Shown here: positions 36,059-48,872 of the stretch, piece after piece
How positions within the stretch are numbered: position 1 is the first letter of the stretch
Layout: each line of letters begins with the position of its first letter
Assembly (NCBI GenBank): GCA_025642065.1
Contig: JAODUP010000355.1
Coordinates: forward strand, 476,501-540,500
DNA length: 64,000 nucleotides
From: Paralvinella palmiformis
Taxonomy: Eukaryota; Annelida; Polychaeta; Terebellida; Alvinellidae
Reading direction: 5' to 3'
Notes under the pieces: generated by a model
What the model saw: only the letters and a program-made list of their open reading frames with translations
Database searches by the model: none
What the model was told of the DNA's origin: nothing
Position numbers and translations under genes: made by a program

Positions 36059-37084
36059 TGAATTATATACAGAATCTGTTATATAACCTGAAATGTATTT
36101 AAATATTTTATCGCGAACGTGAAAGTATTGTGTCTGGAAAACAGTGTGGAGATTGGAACGTAGTCAGACATGTGCCAAGCTGTATGTGGCAGTTTTATTT
36201 CTCCTAAGTTTTTGTTTTATGTAATGGCCAACAGGGTTTAATCCTAACTGTTATCATCGGATCGTGAAAACTTTGCAAGCTGGTTGTTGCTGTCGTTTTG
36301 CGACGGCTCTGTGTCTGTTCCAGTTTCTGGACTATCCACTGTCTTGTTAATTCATCTTGTGGCGGGTGACCTTACGACAAAGCGTTCGTCATCTTCTGTT
36401 CATTTAGCTCTACCTATCTCTCTCTGGATGTTTTCATATTAGTATTACCGGATGAGGAGAAGAGGAGGATTTGAGATGGGGTGGCAGGGTATACAGGCTG
36501 GGCCTGGTACGGACGAGCTAACGTCATTGATCGTTAACGAAATGAAAATTGTGCACGGATAAGTGTTGTCCATTTAGCTTTTTCCAATCCTGGAACGACA
36601 TCGTGCGGTACTCGTGCCAACACCTCGATGTTGTTCCATGCCCCACCCCTTTCTGTGTCAGATATCGTCACCGAATGTTATCAACCCATTCGCCTCGTTT
36701 CAGATGTCACCTTTTATGTGAAATGCTATCAGAGAACATTGCCGTTAACCCCACACCCCCTCCCAAATTTTAGTTGTTCACGCTGTTAAAGGCATACGAC
36801 TGGAAACAGTAGGAGAGAAAATTCCAGCTCGTGGTGATGCCACAATATTTTTTAGAACTACGGCTAATAGCTCGATGGCAGTCTGTTTTACATTGCTGTG
36901 TTACCTTGTTTTCATTGCAATCTGTATTATCCTCTGTGTAGAATTTGTTTGACAATGTGTAATTTGTATAATGAAGGTGATTGATTGAATTTTTTTCATA
37001 CCTCTTAATTATTATTGTTAATTATCTAGTTTTGACTATAGTGTGACGCAGTTTTTGTGGGTTGCCAGTGTATATAGATATGGA

Positions 37085-37090
37085 AATAAA
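37085..37090 (+). terminator. Candidate distal CELF polyadenylation signal
   Basis: AATAAA followed within about 25-50 nt by a TG-rich stretch (GTCGTTGTCAAGTTGTTATG). It is the last plus-strand signal before the convergent AMACR gene. Nearer alternatives are at 31150-31155 and 33375-33380. Confidence 0.4.
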
Positions 37091-37105
37091 CTGGTTTAAT
37101 ATCAA

Positions 37106-38863
37106 GCCGTCGTTGTCAAGTTGTTATGTTCGATGATGCCGTCATAATTTGGACATCGACGTCAGAACAGACATTGCGATGACGCCGTAGTTGGAGCCAT
37201 GCACTGTAAACGTTCAGGTTGTTCGCTTGATTCATCTCATCATAATCATGTTTGTAGGATTTGTCTCCTCAGGCAGACGCCCTTGACCTATATGTTCCAG
37301 GTGTGTCCATCACCCGAGGCTAAACTTGATGCAAGTCAAAACACAATTATACGTACAGCGTCTAAAAATACAAGCTGCTGATAAATTGTCATCTGGTACC
37401 GAAACAACATTCAGTTAATTACTGCTGAACAACTAAACAACATCTGTTAATACTACATACAGTATAGACAGTTATTTTATCTTGAATATATATATACATA
37501 TATTTAAAAAAACATTCAAAATATTATTTTAACACACTTTCTATTATTCATGCAGTTACGTCGATGGTCTAGTTCCTTACTGCTAAGAAGTAATCTGATG
37601 ATTCATGACGATGTTTGACACCTAAGCAATCATGATAAAATATTTAATAATGCAACCTGGAGACCTTTGTAGCAAAGCTTCGTACTTTTAACTGGAAAAC
37701 CTAAAAGGTGCACACCAAGTTACCAGACGACATCATTGTCTAGATTGTGGGTGACATGTTAAATAGATCGGAGCAATCCCTGCTCGTTGAAACCATACCT
37801 TGGAAGATTAAAATGAGTTAATGCTTAAAGATTAAATATTTTGATTCACTAGATATTACATTTAGCACAGTAACTTTTCTCAAACTGAAATTCTCGTAGA
37901 TCAGCCACCAAGATGTTTTCATCCATCGGTAAAATGTCTTGAATAAGTATTTGTTTTTGCCAGAAAGATCTGTTAATCAGCTGTGGAAACCAGCACTAAG
38001 GCTAAACCTATTAACAAAGCTGGAAATTGCTTTTTTATCATCCATATGCAATATTTATGTTTTAACAATCTTACTAAGCTCTCCAGTTTCAGTTGTACCT
38101 GTGGAATGTTTCCCCATGATGTTTTCATCCCTGGGCCATATGTCCCAGATGCGATCACCACTGATGTTAAACAAACCATGCACGCTAAACATATTTAATA
38201 AAAAGATTTTGCATTCTGCACATAATTTTTATTTTCTTAACTTCATTTCATTTTAAATAACAAGAACTGTAAAGAATCCAATGCCTGTACATTTTGATTG
38301 CTCGCCTATATTTAAAATGCTATTCCCAAAGGCTGCATCCTTTTAATTGATTGATTACCCGAGCAGTAAACTGCTGGTAATCCTTCAGTTCAAGATGGAC
38401 CATAGAATTGTTGCATCACCTTTCCGAGATGGCATCATCTAAAACAATTACCAAAAGAATTATACTTTTATCTTTACCAAAATATAAAACAAGTAGAGAA
38501 AGTGAGGAGAAACATTGTCAAAGAAATGTATGGTCTCTAAAGTTTTATGTTTGTAAATGTATTGCCTCAAACGAGAGCAGCTTGTACTGATCAAATGTCA
38601 ATCATCTTTAACAATAGCTCAATTTCCACCACAAATAGTTATTCTAATATTCTACTTGATGAACAATTGTTTCTTGGTCAGATCTGCTTACAGTTGCATT
38701 TTGTTCATTATTTTGTTTATTGTTTACATAATACAGTTTTATCCTTAAATCACACATTAGAGCTCATTTCCGTAGATGATCACACAAATGCAAAAACACA
38801 CCGACTGACATATTTTGATAATGGACCTAAAAATCCTAAAAATCCAGTTCCACTTTAATTTGA
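37106..38863. other. Intergenic space between the convergent CELF and AMACR genes
   Basis: AT-rich and largely unique. It presumably contains the AMACR 3' UTR on its right side. No gene or repeat family recognised. Confidence 0.6.
38716..38721 (-). terminator. Candidate AMACR polyadenylation signal
   Basis: TTTATT on the plus strand is AATAAA on the gene strand, about 145 nt beyond the stop codon. Other TTTATT/TTTTATTTT sites near 38,230 could serve a longer transcript. Confidence 0.35.
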
Positions 38864-39264
38864 TTATAATTTAGCCTGATTGGGCAATTGCTCCACTACT
38901 CCAGTGGCCATATATTTTTTAATTTCAACTTCTGTAAATCCGAACTGGTTTAACACTTCCTCCGTGTGTTGCCCAGTCAAGACACTCTTTGTCCTATCAC
39001 ATTTTGCTGGCGTCCTTGACAACTTTGGCGCTGCTTTCGGAACGCTTGACCCGTCTGAATCCTCAAAGAATGAATCGGAAACTCGGTTGTGTTCGTGATG
39101 GGCCACCACTTCCAAGGGAACAACTGGCATAACGCAGGCATCGCGTGTTTCAAAAATCTCTGACCATTCCTTCTGCGTTTTCGTTTTGAAGATTTTGGTA
39201 AACCTTTCACGCAATGCTGGCCAATCTCCAAACTGTGGATTTTCGTTAAGATCTAGATGAAGAC
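38864..39264 (-). CDS. AMACR: AMACR coding exon 6 (C terminus, AKL)
   Basis: 401 nt; acceptor CTTTTTAAG. It encodes [20 protein letters not shown], the [20 protein letters not shown] motif, VVAHHEHNR and [18 protein letters not shown], then ends QAKL and TAA. It is homologous to the human last-exon region with HDHN and GEHTEEIL. Confidence 0.95.
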
Positions 39265-42200
39265 CTTAAAAAGGAAATACTAGAAATGTTAACCATTCTA
39301 GGTGTTTCAGTATTAAATAACATTCAACTTTGCTTGTAAAAGCAACGATGCCAATAGAAATATGTATCGAATAATATGTGCAGTTCAAAATTAGTGAAAA
39401 TCCTACATAGCCACAGTTCACGGTAAAATTACACCAGCCATGTGAATTTAGTATCCAAAGCAAACGTATCTGTGAGAAACGTTCTTTCATTTTACCATGT
39501 AGTAATTCTTTGTAGAACTGTGACTCGATAGCTCCAACTGACATATATAAGCCATCTTTTGTTTCATAGGTATCATACCATGGTGCACCACCATCTAGAA
39601 TTCCTGTACCCCTCTGCTCACCAGTGATTGGTAAACGTTTATACAGCCAAAGAAAGCTACCTGTTACCGAATTAAATAAATTAAAAACGGAATAACGGTA
39701 ATGTCATAATTTCTAGTTCTTAACTGCATATCGGCTAAAGCAGTAATATTACATAATAAGTGGTAGAATATTAACAATATTCCTTCTAAACAATAAAACC
39801 ACCAATACCAAGATACGCTGCACCATGCACCATGTTGGCATCGATGACCTGTCCCTGTCCCGAGATTGTCCTCTCATACAAAGCCATAACAATGCCGAGA
39901 GCACACATAAGGCCACCTCCGGCAAAGTCCCCTAGCAAATTAACAGGAGCATATGGCTTCTCACCATGACGACCGAGCTTCGACAAAATCCCTACAAATA
40001 AATATCAACAAGAAACGATTTACATAAAAGGTTTTAAAGCGAAGTATCATTATTTTAAATGATGGAAAACAAATACTATGATGGAACTGGTAGGATGTGA
40101 TTAAATACTGATACACCACATATTAAATTTTATTTACTGAATATTGATGCTAATTTTTCCATATCACAAAATGTTAAGAAATCATCGCAAGGAACATTTT
40201 ATCACTAAGAGAAATCATATAAGTTTTTTTACTTGCTGTATCAAAAATTTTAACTAGAGATTTTTTAAATTACGCTCTGGTGATTGCTGTTTTACAGCCA
40301 CTTTTGTGCACATGTTAGGCTAAATGGGCCGAGCGACCTCCGAAGGTAATGAGGCAAAGCCAAAGATGAAACAACCTTCTGATATACCCACACCAAGATT
40401 CAAACTCAGATGGTGGCGAGTGATCTGTGGTCCAACACAATACGAATTAAACCACAGCGCCTCCCCTGGAGTACAGACGGCGAAGACTGCTTTAACTGAT
40501 ATAACAGAGAATCAGCTGCTTATGACCACACCGTGACGCCTTGTTGTCTACAGGTTCAGAGATACACGAAATCACTTAAGCAAACGAGTTACCAACTCGT
40601 AACTGGGAAGATGTTATTACATTTTTTTTCTGACACTCTAGAATAAAGTTAAGTAAGAGTGAATATATAGTAATGCAAATAACATTCTGATTATTATTAT
40701 TATATTTTTATCACTTTGCAATATGCAATAAATATTTAGCATCGGTGAAGAACGATAGGACTACAAATGGGACTATCTAGTTTACAGTACTATTTATCGA
40801 ACTATTTATTTTTTATGGAGTTTCTTAGAATGTGCAGATTAAAAATAATATTTTGAGAAAACCTGTTCGGAAAATACACTTTTACCTGTAAGTTAGACAA
40901 ATTGTCACCTCGGAAGGAAACTGTGAATTGAAAATTTGTTTCTGAGTTTTAATGCAATGTAATCTGTTTTAAAAATCGGCAAAAAACAACAACAATCATG
41001 AACCTCCAGTATAGCCTTTACACAGAGAGCAGTTTTTTATTGCATGCACCAACTGCAGCCAAAATATCATATGTTCCTAGCTACTAGAGGGATTGCATGC
41101 ACCAACTGCAACCTACATTCCTAGCTACTAGAGGGAGAGAATAGGTTACGAGGACAAATTAGGACAGAAAGGTCAGTTTTTTACCCTACTTTTGTTTATG
41201 TCTTATGCTATGCAGGAAAATAAAGGGAGCCAATTCTAAATCCTGAACTTAAAAGTAAGACCCAGCTTTAATAAGTTCTCATGCCAGTTGTGAATATTCT
41301 TCAATATGAGTTGAACATTTCATTTTTGTGCACATGGTAGGCTAAATGGGCTGAGCAAACTTCAAGGGTAATGAAGCAAACTCAAATATGAAACAACTTT
41401 CAGATATGCCCACACCGAGATTCGATCTCAGGTGGTAGTGATCTGTGGTCCAACACACTACCAACTAGTCCACGGAGGTGCCGCTCACTTAAATAAGGAA
41501 CCTGCAGATATTGTTATTTCTCTTAAAAAATCTCTGGTACCTGATAGGCCAAGAAAGTTAATGTCATGCCCAGCCCTCTGTGATAGAGGTCCATGGTGAC
41601 CGAAGCCTGTCAAACGAGCATAAATAAGACGCGGATTGTCCTTCAATAGAACATCGGGACCAACATCTAACTTCTCCATTACACCTGAATACAAATACAA
41701 GAAACATTAACATGGCATGGTGATGTAGGGTACAGTAATGCAGTACCTATTTTATTGGTTGGCAATGTCTGTAAATAGATTACAATTTATGGTTTGTGAG
41801 TATTTCTATTTTCACATCATAATCTTTTTCACAATAATACATTAAATAAAACTACAAAGATAGCATTGTTGTTCTCACGCTTGCAGACGCACACACACCT
41901 AGAAGTTTGCTTAATGTAATTCTAGCTTCAAGTTTTAATTTCATAATTTACAATATTAGTCTTTGTTTAATATCAATGATTGGTGTATAGCAGTCATTGG
42001 CATGTATGCAATGAACGAAACGTAAAAAATAATACATGTATGCTGTATAATGAAACAAAATTTACAAATTTTAACAAATTTACTATACTTAAATCTTATC
42101 CTTTTCAGAAGGCTGAATTAGAATTATAAACATTATTTCCACATCTAAAACATTCGTACAAAGTCTAATTACATATATTCGCTAAGTCATAATTATCATA

Positions 42201-43322
42201 ATAGTACAGATAAAGGAAATATGAATTTCATTTAAAAGAAATGTTCTGTTTAACAAATGGAGTTAATTCTGTGAGAAACAAAAGTGAAACATATTATGTC
42301 TTCTTTACCTTTTCTGTATGGTTCAATCAACACATCGGCCTGCTTGCTCATTTTCTTGATTATATCAACGCCATCTTGACTCTTTATGTTGATTACAATG
42401 CTTCTCTTTCCTCGACAGAGAGAATCGTCTATATTTTGAATTCCCACCTAATGGAAGATATTCACTTTTACTGGACAACTGAAATTTAAACCTGTAAAAT
42501 GCCAATCATCAAAGCTCTTCGGATCGGGTAAATACCTAAATCAAGATACTGTGCTATCTATCATGTGTCACAATTTTTTTCTGAAATTACCCTTTAATAT
42601 CTGCAATCAGGCATCATCAACTAAATGTTTATTAAAATGCACGCTGTGAAAGACTTGATTGATTGTCATTCCTTATAAAGTAATTAAGTACCACATCGCA
42701 GCGACCAGAGAAAGAGATGGAAAAGATATCATATGAAATGACGATATCTGATTACACTGAAGCCACATACTAATAATCAAACTGTCTACTCCCAAAAATA
42801 GCAGTGACACAACAAGGAGTTATTTCAATGAAAATAATTTTAATCTGTGACTTTTAGTATTTTTAAGTTACTTATCGGTAGATTAAAATTTAAGTCGTTA
42901 CTGAAATCCACCAACCATATCGATTAGTGAATACAGCCTTTATTCATCAAACAGTCATTAATGGTAAAATTAAGTCTCTATGGAAGCTTATTACACATCA
43001 AAATATATTTACACAAACTTAATAGTGAAAATTTATCATTTAATTGTTTTATAATATAACTAGGAATATGCATACAAGCATCAAACAATTCAAGATGATA
43101 TTGTTTATTGATTTTTTAAAAGTAATATATATAAATCCTACAGGTGAACATTTATGTGAGATCCTTTGTAATATTTTAGCATTAACTAGCAACACATATC
43201 ACAACATGGCTTACCTTGTCAACTCTGATAACATCTGCTCCAAAATCAGCGAGAATCATGCCACAGAATGGAACAGGAGCCAACCCTGACAACTCTAATA
43301 CTTTAATGCCATGTAAAGCCAT
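38864..43322 (-). CDS. AMACR: Alpha-methylacyl-CoA racemase, complete, six coding exons
   Basis: In transcription order: 43322-43215, 42447-42309, 41684-41541, 39991-39809, 39660-39496, 39264-38864; 1140 nt, 379 codons plus TAA (human protein 382). The enzyme interconverts R and S 2-methyl-branched acyl-CoAs so that pristanic acid and bile acid intermediates can enter beta-oxidation in peroxisomes and mitochondria. It is a class III CoA-transferase fold (CaiB/BaiF). The start is [20 protein letters not shown], as in the family. The expected catalytic pair is present: His122 in AGHDINF and Asp152 in LLGDFAGGG. The C terminus ends AKL, an acceptable type-1 peroxisomal targeting tripeptide. The gene lies tail-to-tail with CELF. 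All five introns have GT-AG ends. Confidence 0.95.
39496..39660 (-). CDS. AMACR: AMACR coding exon 5
   Basis: 165 nt; acceptor GTAACAG, donor GTAAAA. It encodes [37 protein letters not shown] and [16 protein letters not shown], matching the human DGGAPFY and VGAIEPQFY motifs. Phase 1-1. Confidence 0.95.
39809..39991 (-). CDS. AMACR: AMACR coding exon 4 (catalytic Asp)
   Basis: 183 nt; acceptor TTTGTAG, donor GTATTG. It encodes [33 protein letters not shown] and [15 protein letters not shown]. The Asp of GDFAGGG is the expected catalytic partner. Phase 1-1. Confidence 0.95.
40286..40465 (-). repeat. SINE family A, copy 4
   Basis: On the minus strand the head is GGCGCTGTGGTTTAATTCGT with B-box-like GAGTTTGAATCTTGG. 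The body follows with TATATCAGAAGGTTGTTTCA and CATTTAGCCTAACATGTGCA, and the tail is CACAAAAGTGGCTGTAAAAC. It lies in AMACR intron 3, sense to the gene. Confidence 0.85.
41039..41141. repeat. Imperfect tandem duplication, about 53 bp
   Basis: ATTGCATGCACCAACTGCA and TTCCTAGCTACTAGAGGG occur twice; the second unit lacks about 10 bp of the spacer. Located in AMACR intron 3. Confidence 0.85.
41321..41482 (-). repeat. SINE family A, copy 5 (well preserved)
   Basis: The minus-strand head is GGCACCTCCGTGGACTAGTT with A-box-like TGGACTAGTTGG and B-box-like GAGATCGAATCTCGG. The family body and GTGCACAAAAATG end follow. AMACR intron 3, sense to the gene, 58 nt from the exon 3 donor. Confidence 0.87.
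41541..41684 (-). CDS. AMACR: AMACR coding exon 3 (catalytic His)
   Basis: 144 nt; acceptor TGTATTCAG, donor GTACCA. It encodes [20 protein letters not shown], then YARLTGFG and [11 protein letters not shown]; the His of AGHD is the expected catalytic residue. Phase 1-1. Confidence 0.95.
41685..42308 (-). other. AMACR intron 2
   Basis: 624 nt, AT-rich, no repeat recognised. Confidence 0.75.
42309..42447 (-). CDS. AMACR: AMACR coding exon 2
   Basis: 139 nt; acceptor CCATTAG, donor GTAAAG. It starts [20 protein letters not shown] and ends LIEPYRK. The RGKRS and EP(F/Y)R(R/K)G motifs match human AMACR. The upstream pyrimidine tract is weak, but only this acceptor keeps phase 0 with exon 1. Confidence 0.9.
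42448..43214 (-). other. AMACR intron 1
   Basis: 767 nt, AT-rich, no repeat or additional exon recognised. Confidence 0.75.
43215..43322 (-). CDS. AMACR: AMACR coding exon 1
   Basis: 108 nt encoding [20 protein letters not shown] and [16 protein letters not shown], the family N terminus. The donor is GTAAGC and the exon ends in phase 0. Any 5' UTR upstream of 43322 is not resolvable by eye. Confidence 0.93.
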
Positions 43323-46300
43323 AATGTGTCTGTTTACGGTATTTCACCAAGGAACCTGACACGATGAATAGAACTGTTGACGAAAGAGATAGGTAGATGA
43401 CATAGAATAGTATTGTAAGATGTAAACTCGCTTTCCCAAGTTGTGTGTGTGTGTGTGTGTGTGTGCGTGCATGCATGCAGGTTAATTTTCTACAGGAACA
43501 TGTTAACTGGGAGTGCAATATCAATGTCAAAATTAAGAGAAATGTAATGATTTATGGAGGATTTTATTTCAAGGTAGTACTTAATACCACACAGTTTGTC
43601 ATATCCATTTCTTGGTGGTTTATAACCAACAAGACAGTAAACCGAGCAATTATTAAATACAGACAGTAAATGAATAGATACAAATAATAATATGATACAG
43701 CCAATACTCCACATCAGCCTGGACAAATATAAAACTGATCAATCCATTCCATAGTCTTGGAAAAGCGTTTTGGTAAATTTAATGACTTTAATTTAAGAAT
43801 ATTCTCTGTATAATTGACTACAACCTATAATAAAGGTATAATAATACAAAATAATGGCTGAAATGGCAGTCATTTCACGTGGCTGTCTACCTCGATTGAT
43901 CTGTAATAATGGTCAGTAATTTACAGCTTCAGCAATGGATCTAATTCTAAACAAATTTACAGTATACGACTTATTTGGTGGAGAAAACTCTCCCGGTGGT
44001 AGTGGTAACGGTTTCTAGGATGAAATAATCAAGATAAATAAATTGGTGGTCTACATTTTATGATATCATAAACAAATAATGTAATGCCTAATTTATAGAG
44101 ATTTAGATGTTTATTAATTTATTACATCTAAATAGAGAGAGCTGATATGAGATTATTATTATACTTTGTTATCAAAAAGGTAGTATACTAATTTAGTGGT
44201 TTACATATTTTTGTTTGTGTGCACAGATTTTCTGTAAAACCTAAATTAACATATGTTAATGTCGGTTGGTCTATTTAGCCTCAGCGCTGGTAACATCTGG
44301 GACATACAGCTGAAGGGCGACTCCTTACTGAAACATCCCACAAACACAGGTAGGAGTTGGCTTCAAACCCACAACCTGGTGATTTACAAGACAATCCTCT
44401 AAACTAGGTACAGCATGATATAAGTTTTAAAGCTTTATTTCTTAAAATGCTGTTAACTCTAATTAGAGTTTAAAAGAACATTCTAAGCAAAACAACGAAA
44501 GTATTCACTCACTTTGGTGACAACTGCACATTATACAGGAATGCGCGCAAGCTATTATTTAATTATTGATTTCTAACAAATATTTGGAAAGTATTACAAA
44601 CCATGCATTCATATGACACCCAAAGGTTAACATTACCTAAAAGGTCGCTGGCTGAATGAAAATTACACTGCTTTATGTTTTGTCAATGTTTTAACCAGAA
44701 AATGTCTGAAAAACCTAGTTTTGGTGTATAATGCAGAGGGGAAAATCTGCATGTTAAATACATTTATTTACACGAAATAAATTGATCTGTCACCATATGA
44801 GTAGTAAATGTATCATAACACGATGGTGACATCAAGGCAATAATTGTGGATGGAAAGAAGGGAGGAACGCCGATGGGGTTGCTTTTATCACAGAAATGGG
44901 AACGTCTATGTGCAGTTCTGGCTCGTCCGACCTGAAATCTGTAGTACCCCTATGATGTCGATACAGAGGTATACTGAAGGTAAATAGTATACTTAATATC
45001 ACTCACTTTACATGTGCAACACCCATGTTAAACACCCCTAATGTTTACATAGATGGGGCTTCAATTGAGGACGTAAAACACACAGTAAACACACACTTGG
45101 CTTTGTACAAACTGTGGAACAGAAATTTCATAAATAAATGAAACACATAATTAAACGGTATCCATAAAACTTCAATCAAATATTTTATTAGATAATATTG
45201 TATAAGAAAAGGTACGATGAAAGTCAAAAGGTACTCGGTTTTCTCGGGAACAGGTCTAAAAAAGCTGGAAACATTTAGTTACGGTGTATACAGCGCACCC
45301 CTAAAACAAACAAGGAAAAGGGTGAAAACAAACTGGGCTGTATACACAGAAGAATACAGTACCATCATGCACAATGTATTAATGGTATTTGTGCTTTATC
45401 TAACATAAATAATTTAACTTCCGCGTATGTTTCTGGTTTAACATAATGATGAACCCAATAACACCTATAGGAAACAAATGTGTTAAAAATTGATGCCTCT
45501 TATAACAGTCAAATGTATAGTTAGTTTCACCAGGAAACCATCCATTTTTTTTAAACACCCCATACACACAGTATTCAAGTACTAACATCACTCTGTTTCA
45601 GTGTTTGCACAACCTGCAATTCTGCCTGTTTCTAATATTTTTGCTCCATTTCACTAACCAAAAGGGCAATTTAATGAAAAACCTTATAAATACCACTGTA
45701 GTACAGTAAAACAAAATTTACAGTCAACATTTTATTATGATGATATGGCTACACTGTATTTAACCTCTTTATGGTTCAACTTTGTTTACAGAAGATAGGT
45801 CCATTTCTTGAAAGGCAGTGGCTACCTGTACATGAGCCATATGTTTAGACCCATAGTGCATGTGCATCCTTGCGTGCATTTAGACTACAGGTCTAACTGT
45901 AAGGCTCACTTACACTTCGTTTTGAAATGATATTAAACTCTAAATTAAATAAGTACTTTTAACCTAATCTGACATTATGATTATATATTTAACATTAATC
46001 CACCAGACCTGTCAGAATTTGATTGTCATACTGGGTTAAGACTAGATCTAGACGACTAACTTTAACCCAGTTTGACATTAGAGTGGGTCTATAGTCTACT
46101 ACTATAGTAGTATAGACTCTAAATATGACTGATAGTATAGACTCTGGGGGTGGTACAAACTCTAAATCTGACAGGTTTACTCTATGTCACTTTGACATGT
46201 TAAATGTTAATGATGTTCACTCGTATTTTAATATTATTATATTGTCATTACCTAATACATGAACAATGACAGCTACATGAACACGAACTATAATTATACA

Positions 46301-46988
46301 ACAGCAAAACACAGCAAAACAAAGCCCTATCAGTCTATGGTTATGTTATCACACATCCAAGCAGGTGACAGCATATTCTGACAAACATGTTATGGGATAT
46401 TAACCGGTGTGCGCCATAACCAGTCATACTATATCCCACACACACTCGCAATTTTATGGCGATCGGATATTAATTATATATTATAATTATATATGTGTGT
46501 GTGTGTGTGTTTGAGAAGGATAAACAGTTTGACAAATCCAAATATAATAATTTATAGCAATTATACGGTCAACAAAACGGTTTGGGTTCGAGTACTTAAC
46601 CATTAAAGAAATAATGTAAATATTCTAACCAACCAATCAGTATTTATACTTCAAATGATATAGCTCTAAATATCGGTACAGTTAATGTAACTTTGCTGGC
46701 TAATGAATATGTCACGATATCAATTATAATGTGTATTGATTACCCCTATGATATGATAAAATATTATAAAATAACAATGCATGTTTAATAATATTACTGT
46801 TTCGCCTTATTATATAAACAGTATCACTTACATCATACATGTAGCCTGTATTTGTGTATTTAGCTGTTTATTCGGCGGCTTCCTAAGTTTAAATGTTGAC
46901 TATCGACCTGGTATCAGTCAATACACTATGGACAGTTCAAAGAACGTTAATTAATACAACGTTCACTTTGGTCTCTCTCTCTCTCGAA

Positions 46989-47039
<51 letters not shown>

Positions 47040-47929
47040 GGGTACATAGTAAGAGGCAACAGGCACAGAGCATCAACATATCTAAACATCCTTCGAAACC
47101 TACCTCCATAAATACAAATACAACTATACATACATTAATCTAAAAATAAAATGTTCCATACTTCCACATATTGATAAATGTGTGCGTATACCTAAGCATG
47201 TGTCTGGTCTACTCATCAGCCTGTGGGAACCAGCTAATTCGCTTTTCGTACGAGACAAATATGTCACGCCCACAGGAAAGCGGCTACATGCAGGCTACGT
47301 ACAAAAAGCGGAAGCACGTAAAAAACATACCATTTGATATCACAGCTCGCAACAAACAACACGTGCGTGTGGTTCAATGGTGACTTGCTACATACATATC
47401 ATAAACTATTTTGACACCACAGTTTACATTCAACAGTAATTTTCTGTGGTCCAAAAGAAACCTGTATATAAAGCATTTCGACACCTCAGATGCTGACCTC
47501 AGCTCTATTCTGGGTTCGAATAACTGAATAAATCCTACCTATATGAACCATGTATCAATACACGTGTGTTACAAGTCTGCGAAAAGGGTATATAAATCCA
47601 CTTGTAATCAAGCCATGAGTGGCAGCCTAAATCAACTTGCGAGTCAGCTGAATACGTTATACAGGGGTCGCAATCTTTAAAAGTTTTGGAATTTGATTCG
47701 CAGAACTAAAACAGTGAGATCCTCGTGTGACGACATTAACACGTCAAAACTAAAAGGAATATTTTAGCAAGAAATTCTCGGTGTCCAGCTGTCTGTAATA
47801 ATGATGCAATTGCAAACGCCGAACAGGAAGGAAAAATTAAATTTGATAATATCAAAAAATCCACGTGTATGATATGGTCATGTATGTTACCATGGTTAAA
47901 ATGTAAATAAAGGAATTAAACTCTGGATC
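43323..47929. other. Interval upstream of AMACR
   Basis: It should contain the AMACR promoter and 5' UTR, but no element can be placed with confidence. GT repeats occur at 43442-43466, 46493-46511 and 46989-47036. A second SINE type is at 44215-44412. No coding similarity recognised. Confidence 0.6.
44215..44412 (-). repeat. SINE family B, tRNA-Thr-like head
   Basis: On the minus strand TAGTTTAGAGGATTGTCTTG and TAAATCACCAGGTTGTGGGT then TTGAAGCC resemble the A box, anticodon arm (TGT) and B box of a tRNA-Thr. The body ending GAGGCTAAATAGACC differs from family A. Confidence 0.5.
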
Positions 47930-48872
47930 CTAAATTGGCATTGATGGTATCAGGGCCGAACATCTTGAACATGCTCTTGGTTCTAGAATTATCAGACATT
48001 TCAGTGTCATGTTTTCTCGGTGTTTTATATACGGCATTGTACCTAATATATTCTGTCAAAGTCAAATTCTGTCAAATTCTGTCAATTACCCCTAATGGGT
48101 CAGTAAAAAATCTAGGGGTTATTTTTGACCAATGTATTAACATGCATGAACATGTCACATCAGTATGCCGAGCTGCCTACTACCATCTTAAGAGCATCCA
48201 CTGTTTAAAAGCATTCTTGACACAAGAATCACTTGTAACTGTAGTTCATGCCTTTGTTACATCTCGTATAGACTATTGTAACTCCCTGTTATATGGCATA
48301 TCTGATTATAACATTAATCGCCTTCATCGAATTCAGATTAGTGCAGCTCGCATTGTAACAAATACTAGAAAATATGATCATATCACCCCAATTCTTCAAA
48401 AACTACATTGGCTACCTGTTAGATAGCGTATCCATTTTAAGATTCTGTTAATAACTTATAAATCTATTAATGATATGGCGCCAGAATACCTGTGTAAACT
48501 GGTTTTCATTAGAAAGTCATCCCGAAAACTCAGGTCATCCAGTCAGATACTAATACAGGTGCCAGAGTCTCGGCTCAAGTCATATGGTGATTGTGCGTTT
48601 AGTGTTGCAGCCCCCAGTTTGTGGAATAAGTTGCCGGCAAATATTAGAAATGTGTCGTCTCTTGGAAATTTTAAGTCTCTTCTAAAAACACACCTATTTA
48701 AGGTCGCTTTCACAGATAAATAATTATTATCTTTTAAATCATTACAGGGTTTTTACAGACATTATTTGGGGTATTATTATATTACATATTACTTGTACAG
48801 CGCCTTTGAATGGCTCCTGCTAGTAAGGATGTTTTATTAAATATACATTATTATTATTATTATTATTATTAA
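47930..48872 (+). pseudogene. L2/CR1-like non-LTR retrotransposon, 5'-truncated 3' end, copy 3
   Basis: From about 48,050 one frame encodes the reverse-transcriptase C terminus: SVKNLGVIFDQCINMHEHVT, SRIDYCNSLLYGISDYNINR, LQKLHWLPVR, then AAPSLWNKLPANIRNVSSLG and LKTHLFKVAF. A single in-frame TAG at 48424-48426 separates two open stretches in the same frame (47935-48426 and 48475-48723). The 3' end is GTACAGCGCCTTTGAATGG followed by an ATT repeat (48845-48871), typical of L2-clade tails. Region 47,930-48,050 is not clearly RT. It is an inactive relic, younger than the two copies in CELF. Confidence 0.85.

Larger units (their letters stand above)
29352..37105 (+). other. Long 3' flank, probably including the CELF 3' UTR
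   Basis: No recognisable coding exon follows the CELF stop for about 7.7 kb. The stretch is T/G-rich with AT repeats at 29822-29853, 30308-30343, 30883-30917, 32271-32295 and 36013-36058. AATAAA occurs at 31150, 33375 and 35968, and at 37085 followed by a GU-rich tract. CELF genes often have multi-kilobase 3' UTRs, so one very long UTR is plausible, but an unrecognised gene cannot be excluded (see the unassigned ORFs at 33890-34339 and 34981-35286). Confidence 0.45.

Noticed and set aside
40324..40536. 70-codon plus-strand ORF
   Set aside because: It is SINE family A copy 4 read on the opposite strand.
41321..41482. Possible functional tRNA gene at the SINE heads
   Set aside because: A- and B-box-like blocks are present but no full cloverleaf with paired acceptor stem; the sequence continues into the shared SINE body and occurs in several copies.
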